The notes below the pieces were generated by a model. The model was not told the origin of the DNA. It made no database searches and worked only from the letters and a program-made list of their open reading frames with translations. A program made the translations under genes and the position numbers. This document shows positions 1-10,400 of a stretch of DNA of 64,000 bases, one piece after another. How positions within the stretch are numbered: position 1 is the first letter of the stretch; every line of letters begins with the position of its first letter. Origin of the DNA: Winogradskyella eximia (lineage in GTDB: Bacteria > Bacteroidota > Bacteroidia > Flavobacteriales > Flavobacteriaceae); NCBI RefSeq assembly GCF_003386165.1, contig NZ_QRDV01000001.1:186001-250000 (forward strand), written 5' to 3'.

Positions 1-958
1 CAAAATAAAGCATTGGGAGGCCTAATTTTGCATACTCAAATATTTTAGATGGTACAGAGCCATAAATTCTATTTAACAATGGTATAATGGTAAGGTCGTA
101 GGTTAATAATACTTTGTGTAACTCATCTCTATTTACTCTACCATGGAAATAAAGAGGTAAATCTTTTTTAGAAGCTATTAAGTTTTTTATGGCTTCTTCT
201 TCTGCGCCAGAACCATAAATATGAAATTCAATAGTTTCATAATCAATTTCGTTACAAAGTTTATGAATTCCTTGTGCTACACCTAATAAACCTGCATACA
301 CCATTTTTATCTTGCCGTTAGATGCTGATTTTTCCATTAATTTAGGCAGCTCAATTTCAGGGAAATTTCTATAAAGAAACAGTTGAGGTTTTGTGGTAAT
401 GGTTTTTACATGCGTAAGAATCTCATTACTTTGCCCCAAAATAAGATCTGCTTTTTTATAGTTGAAAGCTTCAAGTTTTTTTAGCATATTATAAGCAAAG
501 CCTTCTTTTAAAGCACCTAATTCTAATCCTGCACTTGGCCATAAATCACTCACATTTAAGATTAATTTTCGTTTTTTAGACCTTAAAAAGAACATACACG
601 TAAAGGATACTAAAAGTGGTGGAGATTGTACAATAACTTTATCCGGAATCTTATGCCACATAAAAAACCAAATCAAACTAAAGCTATAAGAAAGCATGGC
701 AATTAAGCGAAGAAACTTATTTTTAGAAACAGAAGCATAAATCCATAATCGGTTTATTTTAATGCCATTTTCTATAGTTGTTGCGCTAAATTTTCCTTGA
801 TAAACTTTAAAAATTTTACCAGTTGGGTAATTAGGAAGCGGAGTTACAACACTAACGTCATAGTCGTTTTTTAAGCCCTCTGCCAAATGGTAAATACGAT
901 TTGAAGCTGCTCCAATTTCTGGTGGAAAATAGCTTGTTATAATCATTAATTGCTTCAC
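1..958 (-). CDS. Glycosyltransferase family 4, WbuB-like (3' end outside window)
   Basis: The frame is open to the left edge, so only the N-terminal ~319 residues are present. The start is taken as GTG at 958 because it gives the usual MK-initial start followed by a TSYFPPEIGAASNRI motif; an in-frame ATG at 946 is the alternative. The visible part carries the GT-B N-terminal domain, a hydrophobic patch near residues 80-95, and near the edge IYGSGAEEE and SVPSKIFEYAKLG, the nucleotide-sugar binding region of GT4 enzymes. Such enzymes add a sugar to lipid-linked O-antigen, capsule or exopolysaccharide intermediates at the inner membrane. It lies 7 bp downstream of the CapK-like gene and is probably co-transcribed with it. 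The acceptor sugar cannot be told from sequence. Confidence 0.88.
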   Translation of the reverse strand, partial: MKQLMIITSYFPPEIGAASNRIYHLAEGLKNDYDVSVVTPLPNYPTGKIFKVYQGKFSATTIENGIKINRLWIYASVSKNKFLRLIAMLSYSFSLIWFFMWHKIPDKVIVQSPPLLVSFTCMFFLRSKKRKLILNVSDLWPSAGLELGALKEGFAYNMLKKLEAFNYKKADLILGQSNEILTHVKTITTKPQLFLYRNFPEIELPKLMEKSASNGKIKMVYAGLLGVAQGIHKLCNEIDYETIEFHIYGSGAEEEAIKNLIASKKDLPLYFHGRVNRDELHKVLLTYDLTIIPLLNRIYGSVPSKIFEYAKLGLPMLYF

Positions 959-965
959 TAATACT

Positions 966-2276
966 TTATTTTAAATGTGATGTGAATTGTTTTAATTTTC
1001 CCGATTTAGAACGTTTAAGTTCATTGACGCGCTTAAAGTTAATTGTAATATTAGGTTCGAGATAACGAATTACTTCTTTCTTAATACTTGTTTTTTCGGC
1101 TTCAGAGAGCTCAATTTTACTAACATAACTAATTTTAAAAGTATCCAATAAAGATTGTTCTACAATAAACTCTGAAACATTACCATCGTTTTCAATAACA
1201 CTTTTGGTAATGTAATAAAATGTAAGTCCGGCTGCCTTTTTTCCACTTGGTAAAACCACAATATCATTGGTTCTCCCTATCAGTTTTTTAAGAATAGGAT
1301 TCTTAATCGTACTGTTTTTAGATAAAATACCAATATCTCCAATGTCATATCTTATAAAAGGATGTGCTTTGTTATATAAAGATGTAATAACGATTCTGCC
1401 TTCTTCACCATATGGTAAAATGGTATTATTTTCATCTAAAATTTCAATGTAAAGTGTTTCACTATTAAGTTGCCATTCATCTTTTATATTCTGAAATGCA
1501 ATAAGATCTAGTTCTGAAGCTCCATATTCGTTAATAACAGGCAATCCAAATTGTGTTTCGAGCAATAATTTATCATCATCAAATAACATCTCTGAAGTAA
1601 CAACACAAGCTTTTAAACTAGGACAAGCTGATTTTAAAATGATGTTTTTACGCTTTAAATATTTGGCAAATTGCACAATTGAGCTCGTATAACCATTAAT
1701 GTAGTCAAAATTTGTAGTTTTAAATTTCGCTAATGTGTTTTCAAATGCATCATCACTCAAATCAAATACCGAAAAACGAAATCTGTTACTAAAATAGTCC
1801 TTTATACGTTCTTTGTAATACCCTTTTTTATCTAATGGAATTCCATAAAAACGAGCTTGTTTAGAACTATTAAAATCAATTCCGTACCAACCAAACCTAT
1901 TCATAATTTCTGCCCAAGTTAATGCATGGCACCATTTGTCTTTTGCAAAAATAAAAGGATCGCCAGAGCTACCAGATGTTTTATTTACATAGACATTTTT
2001 AGTGTTAAACCCATCGCTTAACCGTTGCTCTAAAGGTTGTTGTAAATGAGACTTGGTCATTATTGGCACAGAATTCCAATCGTTAATATCAATGGATGTA
2101 CCTAAAGATTTGTAAAATGAATTATGTTCTAAATGATGAGAAATTATAGCTTTTCTCTGATTTTGTAGATATGCTTCAAATTCGATATCATTTTTACTTT
2201 GAATTTCAGCCAAAGCAGCCTTAGCCTTGTTAATGTCAAAGCCATTTACTTTTAAAGAAAAATCGAATAATTGCAA
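966..2276 (-). CDS. CapK/PaaK-like adenylate-forming enzyme of a polysaccharide cluster
   Basis: This 436-residue protein belongs to the phenylacetate-CoA ligase-like (PaaK/CapK) branch of the ANL adenylating superfamily. The P-loop-like TSGSSGDP sits at residues 100-107, NEYGASELD near 250, a HPFIRYDIGDIG motif near 305-315, and GRTND begins the C-terminal subdomain. In capsule and exopolysaccharide loci these CapK proteins are thought to activate a carboxylic acid that decorates the polymer, but the substrate is not established. The downstream GT4 gene supports such a role rather than phenylacetate catabolism, because no paa genes are nearby. Length is normal for the family. Confidence 0.85.
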   Translation of the reverse strand: MQLFDFSLKVNGFDINKAKAALAEIQSKNDIEFEAYLQNQRKAIISHHLEHNSFYKSLGTSIDINDWNSVPIMTKSHLQQPLEQRLSDGFNTKNVYVNKTSGSSGDPFIFAKDKWCHALTWAEIMNRFGWYGIDFNSSKQARFYGIPLDKKGYYKERIKDYFSNRFRFSVFDLSDDAFENTLAKFKTTNFDYINGYTSSIVQFAKYLKRKNIILKSACPSLKACVVTSEMLFDDDKLLLETQFGLPVINEYGASELDLIAFQNIKDEWQLNSETLYIEILDENNTILPYGEEGRIVITSLYNKAHPFIRYDIGDIGILSKNSTIKNPILKKLIGRTNDIVVLPSGKKAAGLTFYYITKSVIENDGNVSEFIVEQSLLDTFKISYVSKIELSEAEKTSIKKEVIRYLEPNITINFKRVNELKRSKSGKLKQFTSHLK

Positions 2277-2336
2277 GGTGTATTTTGCCTTTAGGGTTAT
2301 GAATTTATGATCTAGATAAGTTCTTTGGTAAAATAA

Positions 2337-2368
2337 TTGTTTTTTAAGCTTAAAACCAATTATTTTTG
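2337..2368 (+). promoter_or_regulatory. Bacteroidota-type promoter of purD
   Basis: The -7 element TATTTTTG (2361-2368) matches TAnnTTTG, with a TTG at 2337-2339 and a 21-nt spacer. The box lies 18 nt before the purD ATG and overlaps the upstream TTG codon at 2366, which rules that codon out as the start. Confidence 0.55.
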
Positions 2369-2386
2369 CTCAAACAATTTTATAAC

Positions 2387-3658
2387 ATGAATATTTTAAT
2401 ACTTGGCTCTGGCGGAAGAGAGCACACATTTGCGTGGAAATTAGCACAAAGTAACCGTTGCAATGCACTATTTGTGGCTCCAGGAAACTCAGGAACTGAA
2501 GCTATTGCTACAAACTTAAATATTGGTGTTACTGATTTTAATGCTATTAAAACGGCAGTTTTAGAACACAAAATTGATTTAGTTGTTGTTGGACCAGAAG
2601 ATCCTTTAGTGCAAGGCATTCATGATTTCTTTTTACAAGACGAAGCTATAAAACATGTTGCGGTTATTGGACCTCAAAAAGCAGCTGCAGAATTAGAAGG
2701 CAGCAAGGAATTTGCTAAAGAATTTATGATGCGTCATAACATTCCAACAGCAGCTTATGAAAGTTTTACAAAAGCGACAGTAGAAGCTGGATACAAGTTT
2801 TTAGAAACGTTAAACGCTCCTTATGTTTTAAAAGCTGATGGTTTGGCTGCTGGTAAAGGAGTTTTAATTCTTAATGACTTACAAGAGGCTAAAGACGAAC
2901 TAAAAAGTATGCTTGTTGATTCTAAATTTGGTGAGGCAAGTACCAAAGTAGTTATTGAGGAGTTTTTAGATGGTATTGAATTAAGCTGTTTTGTTTTAAC
3001 GGACGGAAAAGATTATAAAATTCTGCCAACTGCTAAGGATTATAAACGAATAGGTGAAGGAGATACAGGATTAAATACAGGAGGTATGGGAGCGGTTTCT
3101 CCTGTACCATTTGCAACAAAAGAATTTTTAGATAAAATAGAAAATCAAGTTGTAAAACCTACTGTTGAAGGTTTAAAGAAAGATAATATACCTTATGTTG
3201 GTTTCATTTTTATTGGTTTAATAAAGGTTGGAGACGATCCTAAAGTGATCGAATACAATGTAAGAATGGGAGATCCTGAAACAGAAGTGGTGTTACCAAG
3301 ATTAAAAACGGATTTAGTTACCGTTTTTGAAGCCATGGCCAACCAAACTTTATCACAAGTTGATATTGATATAGATGAACGCGCGGCAACAACAGTAATG
3401 TTAGTGTCTGGTGGTTATCCTGAAGCTTATGAGAAAGGTAAAGAAATTACAGGTATAGAAAGCATTACCGATTCTTTAGTATTTCATGCCGGAGCGATTA
3501 AAAAAGAAGGTAAAGTTGTAACTTCCGGTGGACGAGTAATGGCAATTACATCTTACGGAGATACTTACCAAGAAGCCATAAAAAAATCTTATCAAAGTAT
3601 AGATAAACTACATTTTGATAAGATATATTACCGTAAGGATATTGGTTTTGACCTATAA
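2387..3658 (+). CDS. purD: Phosphoribosylamine--glycine ligase
   Basis: GARS catalyses ATP-dependent ligation of glycine to 5-phosphoribosylamine, the second step of de novo purine synthesis in the cytoplasm. The 423-residue product begins MNILILGSGGREH, the N-terminal nucleotide-binding loop of PurD. It continues with GPEDPL, the ATP-grasp segment KADGLAAGKGV, the NTGGMGAVSP loop and EYNVRMGDPETE near the metal/ATP site. The start is ATG 2387: a longer TTG start at 2366 falls inside the promoter box and adds a non-conserved leader. It is a single-gene unit reading convergently into the small membrane-protein gene after it, overlapping by 6 bp. Confidence 0.97.
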   Translation: MNILILGSGGREHTFAWKLAQSNRCNALFVAPGNSGTEAIATNLNIGVTDFNAIKTAVLEHKIDLVVVGPEDPLVQGIHDFFLQDEAIKHVAVIGPQKAAAELEGSKEFAKEFMMRHNIPTAAYESFTKATVEAGYKFLETLNAPYVLKADGLAAGKGVLILNDLQEAKDELKSMLVDSKFGEASTKVVIEEFLDGIELSCFVLTDGKDYKILPTAKDYKRIGEGDTGLNTGGMGAVSPVPFATKEFLDKIENQVVKPTVEGLKKDNIPYVGFIFIGLIKVGDDPKVIEYNVRMGDPETEVVLPRLKTDLVTVFEAMANQTLSQVDIDIDERAATTVMLVSGGYPEAYEKGKEITGIESITDSLVFHAGAIKKEGKVVTSGGRVMAITSYGDTYQEAIKKSYQSIDKLHFDKIYYRKDIGFDL

Positions 3659-3880
3659 GAAAGAGTGAGAAGAAATACTTTTATCTTCTTCTCCATTAGC
3701 ATCATATTTTTTAAGCTCTAGCATCCAATAAACCATTGCAACGAAGCCAATAGCCATAAAAATCCATGAGAAAATATTAGCAGAAAACCAGTTTTCTAAC
3801 TCTAATGCTCTAAGTGCATCAAAAGGTGCAAATAATACATTTACAAATAAATCAGCTATTCCATTAAAGAAATCTTTCAT
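3653..3880 (-). CDS. Small DUF6341-like membrane protein
   Basis: A 75-residue protein with one clear hydrophobic segment (about residues 37-55, IFSWIFMAIGFVAMVYWML) and a short charged, Ser-rich tail. It looks like the Flavobacteriaceae DUF6341 family, often found between purD and upp, whose function is unknown. Its own promoter can be seen upstream, so it is unlikely to be a purD antisense artefact, even though its stop overlaps the purD stop by 6 bp. Confidence 0.75.
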   Translation of the reverse strand: MKDFFNGIADLFVNVLFAPFDALRALELENWFSANIFSWIFMAIGFVAMVYWMLELKKYDANGEEDKSISSHSFL

Positions 3881-3897
3881 AACTTTATAAATTTACA

Positions 3898-3936
3898 CCA
3901 ATTCTAATGTCGAATTGGGATTGAAAAGCAAAAATA
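3898..3936 (-). promoter_or_regulatory. Promoter and leader hairpin of the DUF6341-like gene
   Basis: On the minus strand TATTTTTG (3929-3936) matches TAnnTTTG, with a TTG about 19 nt further upstream near 3956-3958. Between it and the start codon lies a perfect 7+7-bp inverted repeat, CCAATTC and GAATTGG (3898-3904 and 3912-3918). The leader RNA could therefore form a small hairpin. Confidence 0.45.
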
Positions 3937-3948
3937 CAAAAACTGTTA

Positions 3949-4866
3949 ATGATTACAAGCATTTTTAGTAAATCTAAGCCTATAAACTTCATAATTGTTG
4001 CTGTTTATGTCGCTTTACTTTTTGTATTTACTAATTACACTTTGCTGTTTTCAACTTTAAATACCAGCCTTTCTACACTGTTAAATGGTGTAATTACTTT
4101 GTTTTTAATCTTTTTGCTAGATTTTATAGTTTCAAAAAATAATTTAACCCAAAGAAACAGTTATGCTATAATGACCTTTGGTTTGCTTTTTGGCATGTTT
4201 CCGGAGGCAATGACGCATTTCGATTTATTACTATCAACACTATTTATACTTTTTGCGTTAAGGAGATTAATTAGTCTGCATTCTAAGTTAAATATTAAAA
4301 AAAAATTGTTTGATGCGGCTTTTTGGATTGCAATAGCATCGTTATTCTTCTTTTGGTCAATATTGTTTTTTGCCTTAGTTATTGTAGCGTTAATTTACTA
4401 TTCACAAAATGATTTTAAAAACATAATCGTTCCGTTTACCGGTATTGCTACAGCATTAATTTTGCTCTTAATGTATAATATTGTAGTGTATGATGTCTAT
4501 TTTAGACCTTCAGATTTTGAACGTTATGCCAGTTTAGATTTTACAGCTTATAATAGTAAAGAGAGTATTCTTAAATTCACTGTTCTGTTTAGTTCATTTG
4601 TTTGGACATTTATCTATTATTTTAGAATAATACCAGATAAGAATAAAAAATTAAAACCCTCATATTTTATTATAGCTTGGGCTTCAATTATTGCGATTTT
4701 AGTTGCAATTATATCTCCTGTGAAAAATGGAAGTGAATATTTGTTTTTATTTGCACCGTTTTCAATAATTATGGCCAACTATATCGAAGTCATTTCAGAA
4801 CGTCGATTTAAAGAAGTATTTGTAGCGCTATTGGTATTAACACCAATTATTAGTTTATTGCTGTAA
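3949..4866 (+). CDS. Polytopic membrane protein, DUF6427-like
   Basis: This 305-residue protein is almost entirely hydrophobic, with roughly eight to nine predicted transmembrane helices separated by short Lys/Asn-rich loops. It resembles the DUF6427 family of Flavobacteriaceae, which has no assigned function. It starts 68 bp from the divergently read DUF6341-like gene and ends overlapping upp by 12 bp in convergent orientation. The persistence of this neighbourhood between purD and upp suggests a housekeeping envelope role, but this is inference only. No transporter signature motif is visible. Confidence 0.75.
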   Translation: MITSIFSKSKPINFIIVAVYVALLFVFTNYTLLFSTLNTSLSTLLNGVITLFLIFLLDFIVSKNNLTQRNSYAIMTFGLLFGMFPEAMTHFDLLLSTLFILFALRRLISLHSKLNIKKKLFDAAFWIAIASLFFFWSILFFALVIVALIYYSQNDFKNIIVPFTGIATALILLLMYNIVVYDVYFRPSDFERYASLDFTAYNSKESILKFTVLFSSFVWTFIYYFRIIPDKNKKLKPSYFIIAWASIIAILVAIISPVKNGSEYLFLFAPFSIIMANYIEVISERRFKEVFVALLVLTPIISLLL

Positions 4867-5514
4867 TTTATTACCAAAAGCTAAATCACCAGCATCACCT
4901 AAACCAGGAATAATATAGCCCTTATCATTAAGTTTCTCATCTATGGTGGCTATCCATAGCTTTGTATCTGCTCTAAAAGCTTTAGAGACATAATCAACAC
5001 CTTGTTGTGCTCCAATAACACTTACTAAATGAATTTCTTTAGGTGTTCCAAAGGGTTTTAAAGCTTCAAAAGTAGCAACCATTGATTGCCCTGTGGCTAA
5101 CATTGGATCTGCTAAAATTAAGATTTTGCCATCCAAGTTAGGGCAGGCTAAATATTCTACAATAATCTCAAAGCTTTCAGGATTGTTTTTATGTTGTCTG
5201 TATGCTGAAATGAAAGCGTTTTCTGCTGCATCAAAATAATTTAATAAACCATTATGTAGTGGAACTCCAGCTCTTAAAATTGAGCACAACACAATATCAC
5301 TTTGGTGTAAAACCGTTTCTGAATTACCTAAAGGGGTTTCAATGGTATGCGTTTCAAACTGAAGTGATTTACTTAATTCGTAACCAATGATTTCGCCTAT
5401 ACGTTCAATATTCCTGCGAAAACGCATGCTATCTTTTTGAACGGTTTTATCTCGCAATTCAGACATAAAAGTATTAAGAATTGATGGTGTCTCAGAAAGG
5501 TTATTAATTTGCAT
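4855..5514 (-). CDS. upp: Uracil phosphoribosyltransferase
   Basis: UPRTase salvages uracil by transferring it to PRPP to give UMP. The 219-residue sequence carries the PRPP-binding motif ILADPMLATGQSM (about residues 132-145), SILRAGVP (78-85) and the C-terminal GYIIPGLGDAGDLAFG segment that forms the uracil pocket. Length is close to the family norm. It is convergent with the preceding DUF6427-like gene (12-bp overlap) and has its own 200-bp upstream spacer, so it is probably transcribed alone. Confidence 0.96.
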   Translation of the reverse strand: MQINNLSETPSILNTFMSELRDKTVQKDSMRFRRNIERIGEIIGYELSKSLQFETHTIETPLGNSETVLHQSDIVLCSILRAGVPLHNGLLNYFDAAENAFISAYRQHKNNPESFEIIVEYLACPNLDGKILILADPMLATGQSMVATFEALKPFGTPKEIHLVSVIGAQQGVDYVSKAFRADTKLWIATIDEKLNDKGYIIPGLGDAGDLAFGNKLQQ

Positions 5515-5682
5515 ATATTGGAAATTTGTTCAGTTGTTAAAGTTAATAATTCCTGCTCTATTTCTATTTAATATTTGTTTTTAAAAATTTAGATGTAAAA
5601 ATAAATTTCGCAAAAAGAACCACAACCTTAGTCTGTAAAGTTATTATGTTGCTGAAAGAATTTACAACTTAATAAATTCATG

Positions 5683-5690
5683 TATTTTTG
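5683..5690 (+). promoter_or_regulatory. -7 promoter element upstream of the DUF4254 gene
   Basis: TATTTTTG matches the Bacteroidota -7 consensus TAnnTTTG and lies 22 nt before the ATG at 5713. No clean -33 TTG is visible at the usual distance. Confidence 0.45.
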
Positions 5691-5712
5691 TAAATAATAA
5701 AACGATTTCATT

Positions 5713-6321
5713 ATGTTTTCACAAAAAGCAAACGCAATTTTTCAGGACGTTATTAAAACCTATAAAGTTTTAAATACAGTTGATCAACCTTTTACAAACA
5801 AGTATGATAAAAACGACGATCTTATCGCACATTTATTATATAGAAAATCTTGGATTGATACTGTGCAATGGGCTTACGAAGATATTATTAGAGACCCAAA
5901 CATTGATCCTGTTGCGGCTTTAAAGTTAAAACGTATGATTGATGCGTCTAATCAAGATAGAACAGATACTGTTGAATATATTGACAGCTATTTTCTTGAT
6001 AAATATAAAGATGTATCTGTAAAACCAGACGCAAAGATTAATTCTGAAAGTCCTGCATGGGCAATAGATCGTTTATCAATTTTGGCCTTAAAAATTTATC
6101 ATATGCATCTTGAAACCGTAAGGGAAAATGCTAGTGATGCACATAAAGCTGCTTGTCAAACAAAATTAAACGTGTTGCTAGAGCAACGCGTAGATTTAAG
6201 TACAGCCATTGATGATATGCTTAACGATATCTCAAATGGTGATAAGTACATGAAAGTTTATAAGCAAATGAAAATGTATAATGACGATGAACTTAATCCT
6301 GTTTTAAGAGGACAGAAATAA
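5713..6321 (+). CDS. DUF4254 domain-containing protein
   Basis: A 202-residue, soluble, mostly alpha-helical protein of the DUF4254 family, common in Bacteroidota and often found beside family-9 glycosyltransferases. No catalytic motif is recognisable. Conserved-looking features are the aromatic run KSWIDTVQWAYEDIIRDP near residues 45-62 and the helical segment around residues 115-160. It reads in the same direction as the glycosyltransferase 78 bp downstream. A role in lipopolysaccharide assembly or its control is only inferred from that neighbour. Confidence 0.85.
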   Translation: MFSQKANAIFQDVIKTYKVLNTVDQPFTNKYDKNDDLIAHLLYRKSWIDTVQWAYEDIIRDPNIDPVAALKLKRMIDASNQDRTDTVEYIDSYFLDKYKDVSVKPDAKINSESPAWAIDRLSILALKIYHMHLETVRENASDAHKAACQTKLNVLLEQRVDLSTAIDDMLNDISNGDKYMKVYKQMKMYNDDELNPVLRGQK

Positions 6322-6358
6322 TCTTTTGTCATTATAAAACGAATTGAATAATCTCCGT

Positions 6359-6372
6359 TTGAGATGTCTCAA
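6359..6372. repeat. Short inverted repeat before the GT9 gene
   Basis: TTGAGA and TCTCAA form 6-bp arms around a 2-bp centre, 28 bp before the glycosyltransferase ATG. It could be an operator, but such a short motif can arise by chance. Confidence 0.25.
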
Positions 6373-6399
6373 TTTTGCTACATATGACAGTTCTAAAAT

Positions 6400-7419
6400 A
6401 TGTCTAATAAACCAAAACATATACTGGTTCTTAGGTTTTCTGCTATGGGAGACGTTGCGATGACAGTGCCCGTTTTGCGAGCGCTCATTACACAATATCC
6501 AGAGTTGAAAATCACAGTGGTTACAAGGGGTTTTTTTAAACCATTTTTTCAAGATTTAGAAAATGTAACTGTTTATAAAGCTGATTTTAAGGGAGAACAT
6601 AAGGGAGTTTTAGGACTCTATAAACTCTCTAAAGAATTAAAAAAGCTTCAGTTTGATGCGGTTGCAGACTTACACAATGTATTACGTAGTAAAATCTTGA
6701 AATTATTTTTCTTCGGAAAAAAAGTAGTGCAATTAGATAAGGGTAGAGCTGAAAAAAAAGCATTAACATCCGGACAATCTTTTCAGCAATTAAAAACGAC
6801 ACACCAACGCTATGCTGAGGTGTTTGAAGCATTAGGTTATTATGTAGATTTATCGCAACCTACATTTTCAAAATTAAAACCTTTATCAGAGAATTTAAAC
6901 GCTTTTATTTCAAATAAAGACTATAAAACTATAGGTATTGCGCCTTTTGCAGCGCATCAAAGTAAGATGTATCCTATAGCACAGATGAAAGCTGTAATTT
7001 CTGAGCTTTCAACAAGTTATAACGTTATTTTATTTGGTGGAGGTGCAAGAGAAATTGAGGTGTTAAATCAGCTTGAAACCGAATATAGCAATGTGAAATC
7101 CGTAGCAGGAAAACTAAATTTAGAAGATGAATTAAGACTCATTTCAAATTTAGATCTCATGTTATCTATGGATTCTGGTAATGCACACATTGCAGCCATG
7201 TTAGGCAAAAAAGTGATTACTATTTGGGGAGTAACGCACCCTTTTGCTGGTTTTGCTCCTTTCAATCAACCAAAAGATTTTGCTTTGACAGCAAATAGAG
7301 AACAGTACCCATTAATTCCTACCTCGATTTATGGGAATAAATTTCCTGAAGGTTATGAGAACGCAGCTGGTAGTATTTCTGTTGAGGACATAGTTGCTAA
7401 AATTAGAGCGACTATTTAG
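6400..7419 (+). CDS. Glycosyltransferase family 9 (heptosyltransferase-like)
   Basis: The 339-residue protein has the GT9 layout: RFSAMGDVAMTVP at the N-terminus (about residues 12-24) and, in the C-terminal Rossmann domain, SMDSGNAHIAAMLG followed by VITIWG, the nucleotide-sugar site of ADP-heptose:LPS heptosyltransferases. It is expected to add heptose or a related sugar to the lipid A core on the cytoplasmic face of the inner membrane. The DUF4254 gene lies just upstream in the same direction. The exact donor is uncertain because GT9 members in Bacteroidota vary and no other core genes are close. Confidence 0.9.
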   Translation: MSNKPKHILVLRFSAMGDVAMTVPVLRALITQYPELKITVVTRGFFKPFFQDLENVTVYKADFKGEHKGVLGLYKLSKELKKLQFDAVADLHNVLRSKILKLFFFGKKVVQLDKGRAEKKALTSGQSFQQLKTTHQRYAEVFEALGYYVDLSQPTFSKLKPLSENLNAFISNKDYKTIGIAPFAAHQSKMYPIAQMKAVISELSTSYNVILFGGGAREIEVLNQLETEYSNVKSVAGKLNLEDELRLISNLDLMLSMDSGNAHIAAMLGKKVITIWGVTHPFAGFAPFNQPKDFALTANREQYPLIPTSIYGNKFPEGYENAAGSISVEDIVAKIRATI

Positions 7420-7477
7420 GTCTAACTATAAAGATATAACCATAACAGTAAACTAAGATTGAAATCATTATAAACAG

Positions 7478-10400
7478 TTAATTTATAATCTTCTTTGTTA
7501 CAAGAATATTACCTTCTAAAGTTATAGAAATAAGATATAGTCCCTTAGAGAATTGAAAGCTTTCGTTGATATTACGAATTTGTCCTTTAGATTTATAAAA
7601 GACAATCTCTTTTCCATTTAAATCATAAACTGTAATGGCCTTTATATCAGATTCAGATGTCACATTTAACATACCATCTTTTACATAAGCAAAAGTGTTA
7701 GAATTATTAATGTCACTAGTAGAAAGAGATGAGGATGTATACCTAAGAAGAAATCGGTCATTTGAGACTCCAACTTCCCCTAAAAATGTATACGGTGATG
7801 CTCTTAAGTTATGGATCACTCCAGTGTTGGTGTCTTCTATATAAATACTTTGGCCTTCATCTACAAACAGGCTTCCTTTTACATTACCAATTGCAATTTT
7901 ATAAATTCCATTTTCGGTTAAATTATAACCTAATGGTACTGTATTTGTTTCTATAAATGGTAAAGGGAGTCCTTGTATCGCTAATTTTTCATTTTGAGAG
8001 GTTAAAGAATATAAATTGAGACCTGTATTGTTAGTATAAGCATCAAAAAGCCTATCTTTTCCTTCAGTCGCTCCATCTGCATAGCCTATTAAAGTACTTG
8101 AAGCTGTATTGTTTTCATTGGCTAAGCTTAACCATATTAGTTGTTTTTCTGTTTCTAATTGTTCTTCTTGATTTGAACTTCTATAAAATTGAGAATTATC
8201 AAAACTGTTTTCGTTAATATCATAGCGCATATTATTGGTAAAATTAATGGTCGATGATGTACCTGCAGATCCTTCTAAAACTTGCACAAAGAAAGCTTGT
8301 CCAGATGCAATATTCCCATCAAAATCATCTGATGGATCTGAACCTCCAAGATGGTTCCAGGTTACATATTGGTTTCCATAATTCACAGCGAAATTTTCGT
8401 AATATGGTTGGTTTTCAATAACTGATGCTTCTTGAGTATGCGTCCACACATATACACTACCTTCAATTGTAGTATTATCTGCTAAAAATTTATTAGTATT
8501 TAAAGCTGAAGGATATGGGTTTCCGATTAAATTCCAATGTTTATCATTAACATCTTGAGTTCCACTATTTGTTTTATACACAGTCCATGGAATATTTCCA
8601 TTGTTGGGTAAGCCAGAAAATGTTGTTGTAAAAGAGGTTGTAGAAGGTGCTCTTGCAATGAAACCTTTACCTACTGGCATTGTACCACTTGCTGTTACCC
8701 AATTTCCAAGGGTTCCATTTGCATTGGTATCGTTTGTGTGCCATTCATATTTTAAGTCACCAGGTATATTAGATATATTAAAATTTAGTACTGGTGATGA
8801 CCAATACACATAATCATATGCATGTAAATTATTAACCGTTCGTTCTACCTTAATTTCACCACTATTTATGACATCATTAATCTGAACTAAACTAGCATTA
8901 TTTTCTAAAATAAAGGAACCTGAAGGTAAAGCATTTGTAGCGTTTCCATCTCCGTCAAATCCTGCTGGTATGGCAGATTCAACCATGATTTCATTATAAA
9001 GTGTTATTGTTGATCCGGAAGGAATAATAACACTTTTACCTGCTGGGACTGCACAATCACAGCCTACCAAATCTACAGTTTCGTTATAATCATCTGAAAA
9101 AATTAAATGTCGATCCTCATCGTTGATTGTTATGTCATTATATATAGTTGGTAATACCCAATTTGAACCATCCCAATAACTCGGTGTACCGCCTTTATTA
9201 ATTGTAAAAGGTATATCTACAGCTCCATAGCCATTTTCAACTCTTACTCTGTAGTTTACATCTACTAAATCAGCGTCAGTTAAGCCAGCTTCTATGGTAA
9301 GGGTATTAGAGTCATCATTTAGTAAATCTATATTATTTTTAAACCATCTATAATGAATGGTTTCTTTTGTGTCACTAGTAGGAGCTTCTACATTTCCATC
9401 AACATTAAAAACGAGATCCGAAATTGTTGGTAATCTACAAACAAACCTAGAAATTGGAGCCTCATTAATAATTGGTGATTTAATGTCGAAGGCAGCCTTG
9501 TTATAAGCCATAAAAGCCATGTCAGATGATCCACCAGCTCCCATATTAATATTGTCAATGTCTGTAATATCTCCATTGCTAGATCCATCAATGCCAAAAT
9601 CCTCTAGGCTAAAAGCAGCCATTCTAAAACCTCTGTTTTGTCCATTCCCAAAAGATGCGGTGGTTGGTATAGCGGTTTCGAATGTTGAACCAGAAGAATA
9701 ATCTAATCTATAAAAATCTACTTTCCATTGATATAATCTATTATTGTTATTATTAATAAAAGCTAATTTAACAGGTCTTCCAACCACATTACCATCAACG
9801 TCTGCATAATAATACACATCACTACCTCCAGGTTGTGCTATTTGTGTGATTAACAGGTCTGGAACACCATCATTAACAGCACCAATATCTCCGTTGCCAC
9901 TATAAAATCTTATATCAGCTTGGTTGTTAAAGTTAGCGATACCTGTACCCATATCTAGACCTTTTATACCATCAATAATAACATCATATACGGTTTTTCT
10001 CACGGTATTGTTTAATACTATAGTACCAGTACTACCATCAATTTTATCTGCAAAACCTATATAGTTGTTTGAGTTAGGTTTTCCGCTAACACCATTGGTA
10101 GAATAGGCTTTAAAATCTTGACTAACATACTCAGTACTAGTGGCAGATACATCTACTCCTAAACTTGCTAATTCTGTTTCTAATAGGTTGTCGTTTACTC
10201 CCGTAGAAAATATTATGTCATTACCGCCATAATTCATCTTAAAGCCTAATAGTTCATGGCTATCATTTGGCCAAGTAGAAGTGTCGCCAGAAACAAAATC
10301 AGAAGATTCCCAGAAACCAGTACCATTATTATTTTGGTCCCAAGTGGTGTAAACTTCTCTAACTCTATATGTACTGCTGTCTGTAACGGACTTACTTGAT

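Noticed and set aside
2366..2386. TTG start of purD seven codons upstream
   Set aside because: It falls inside the -7 promoter box, and the extra residues do not match PurD N-termini.
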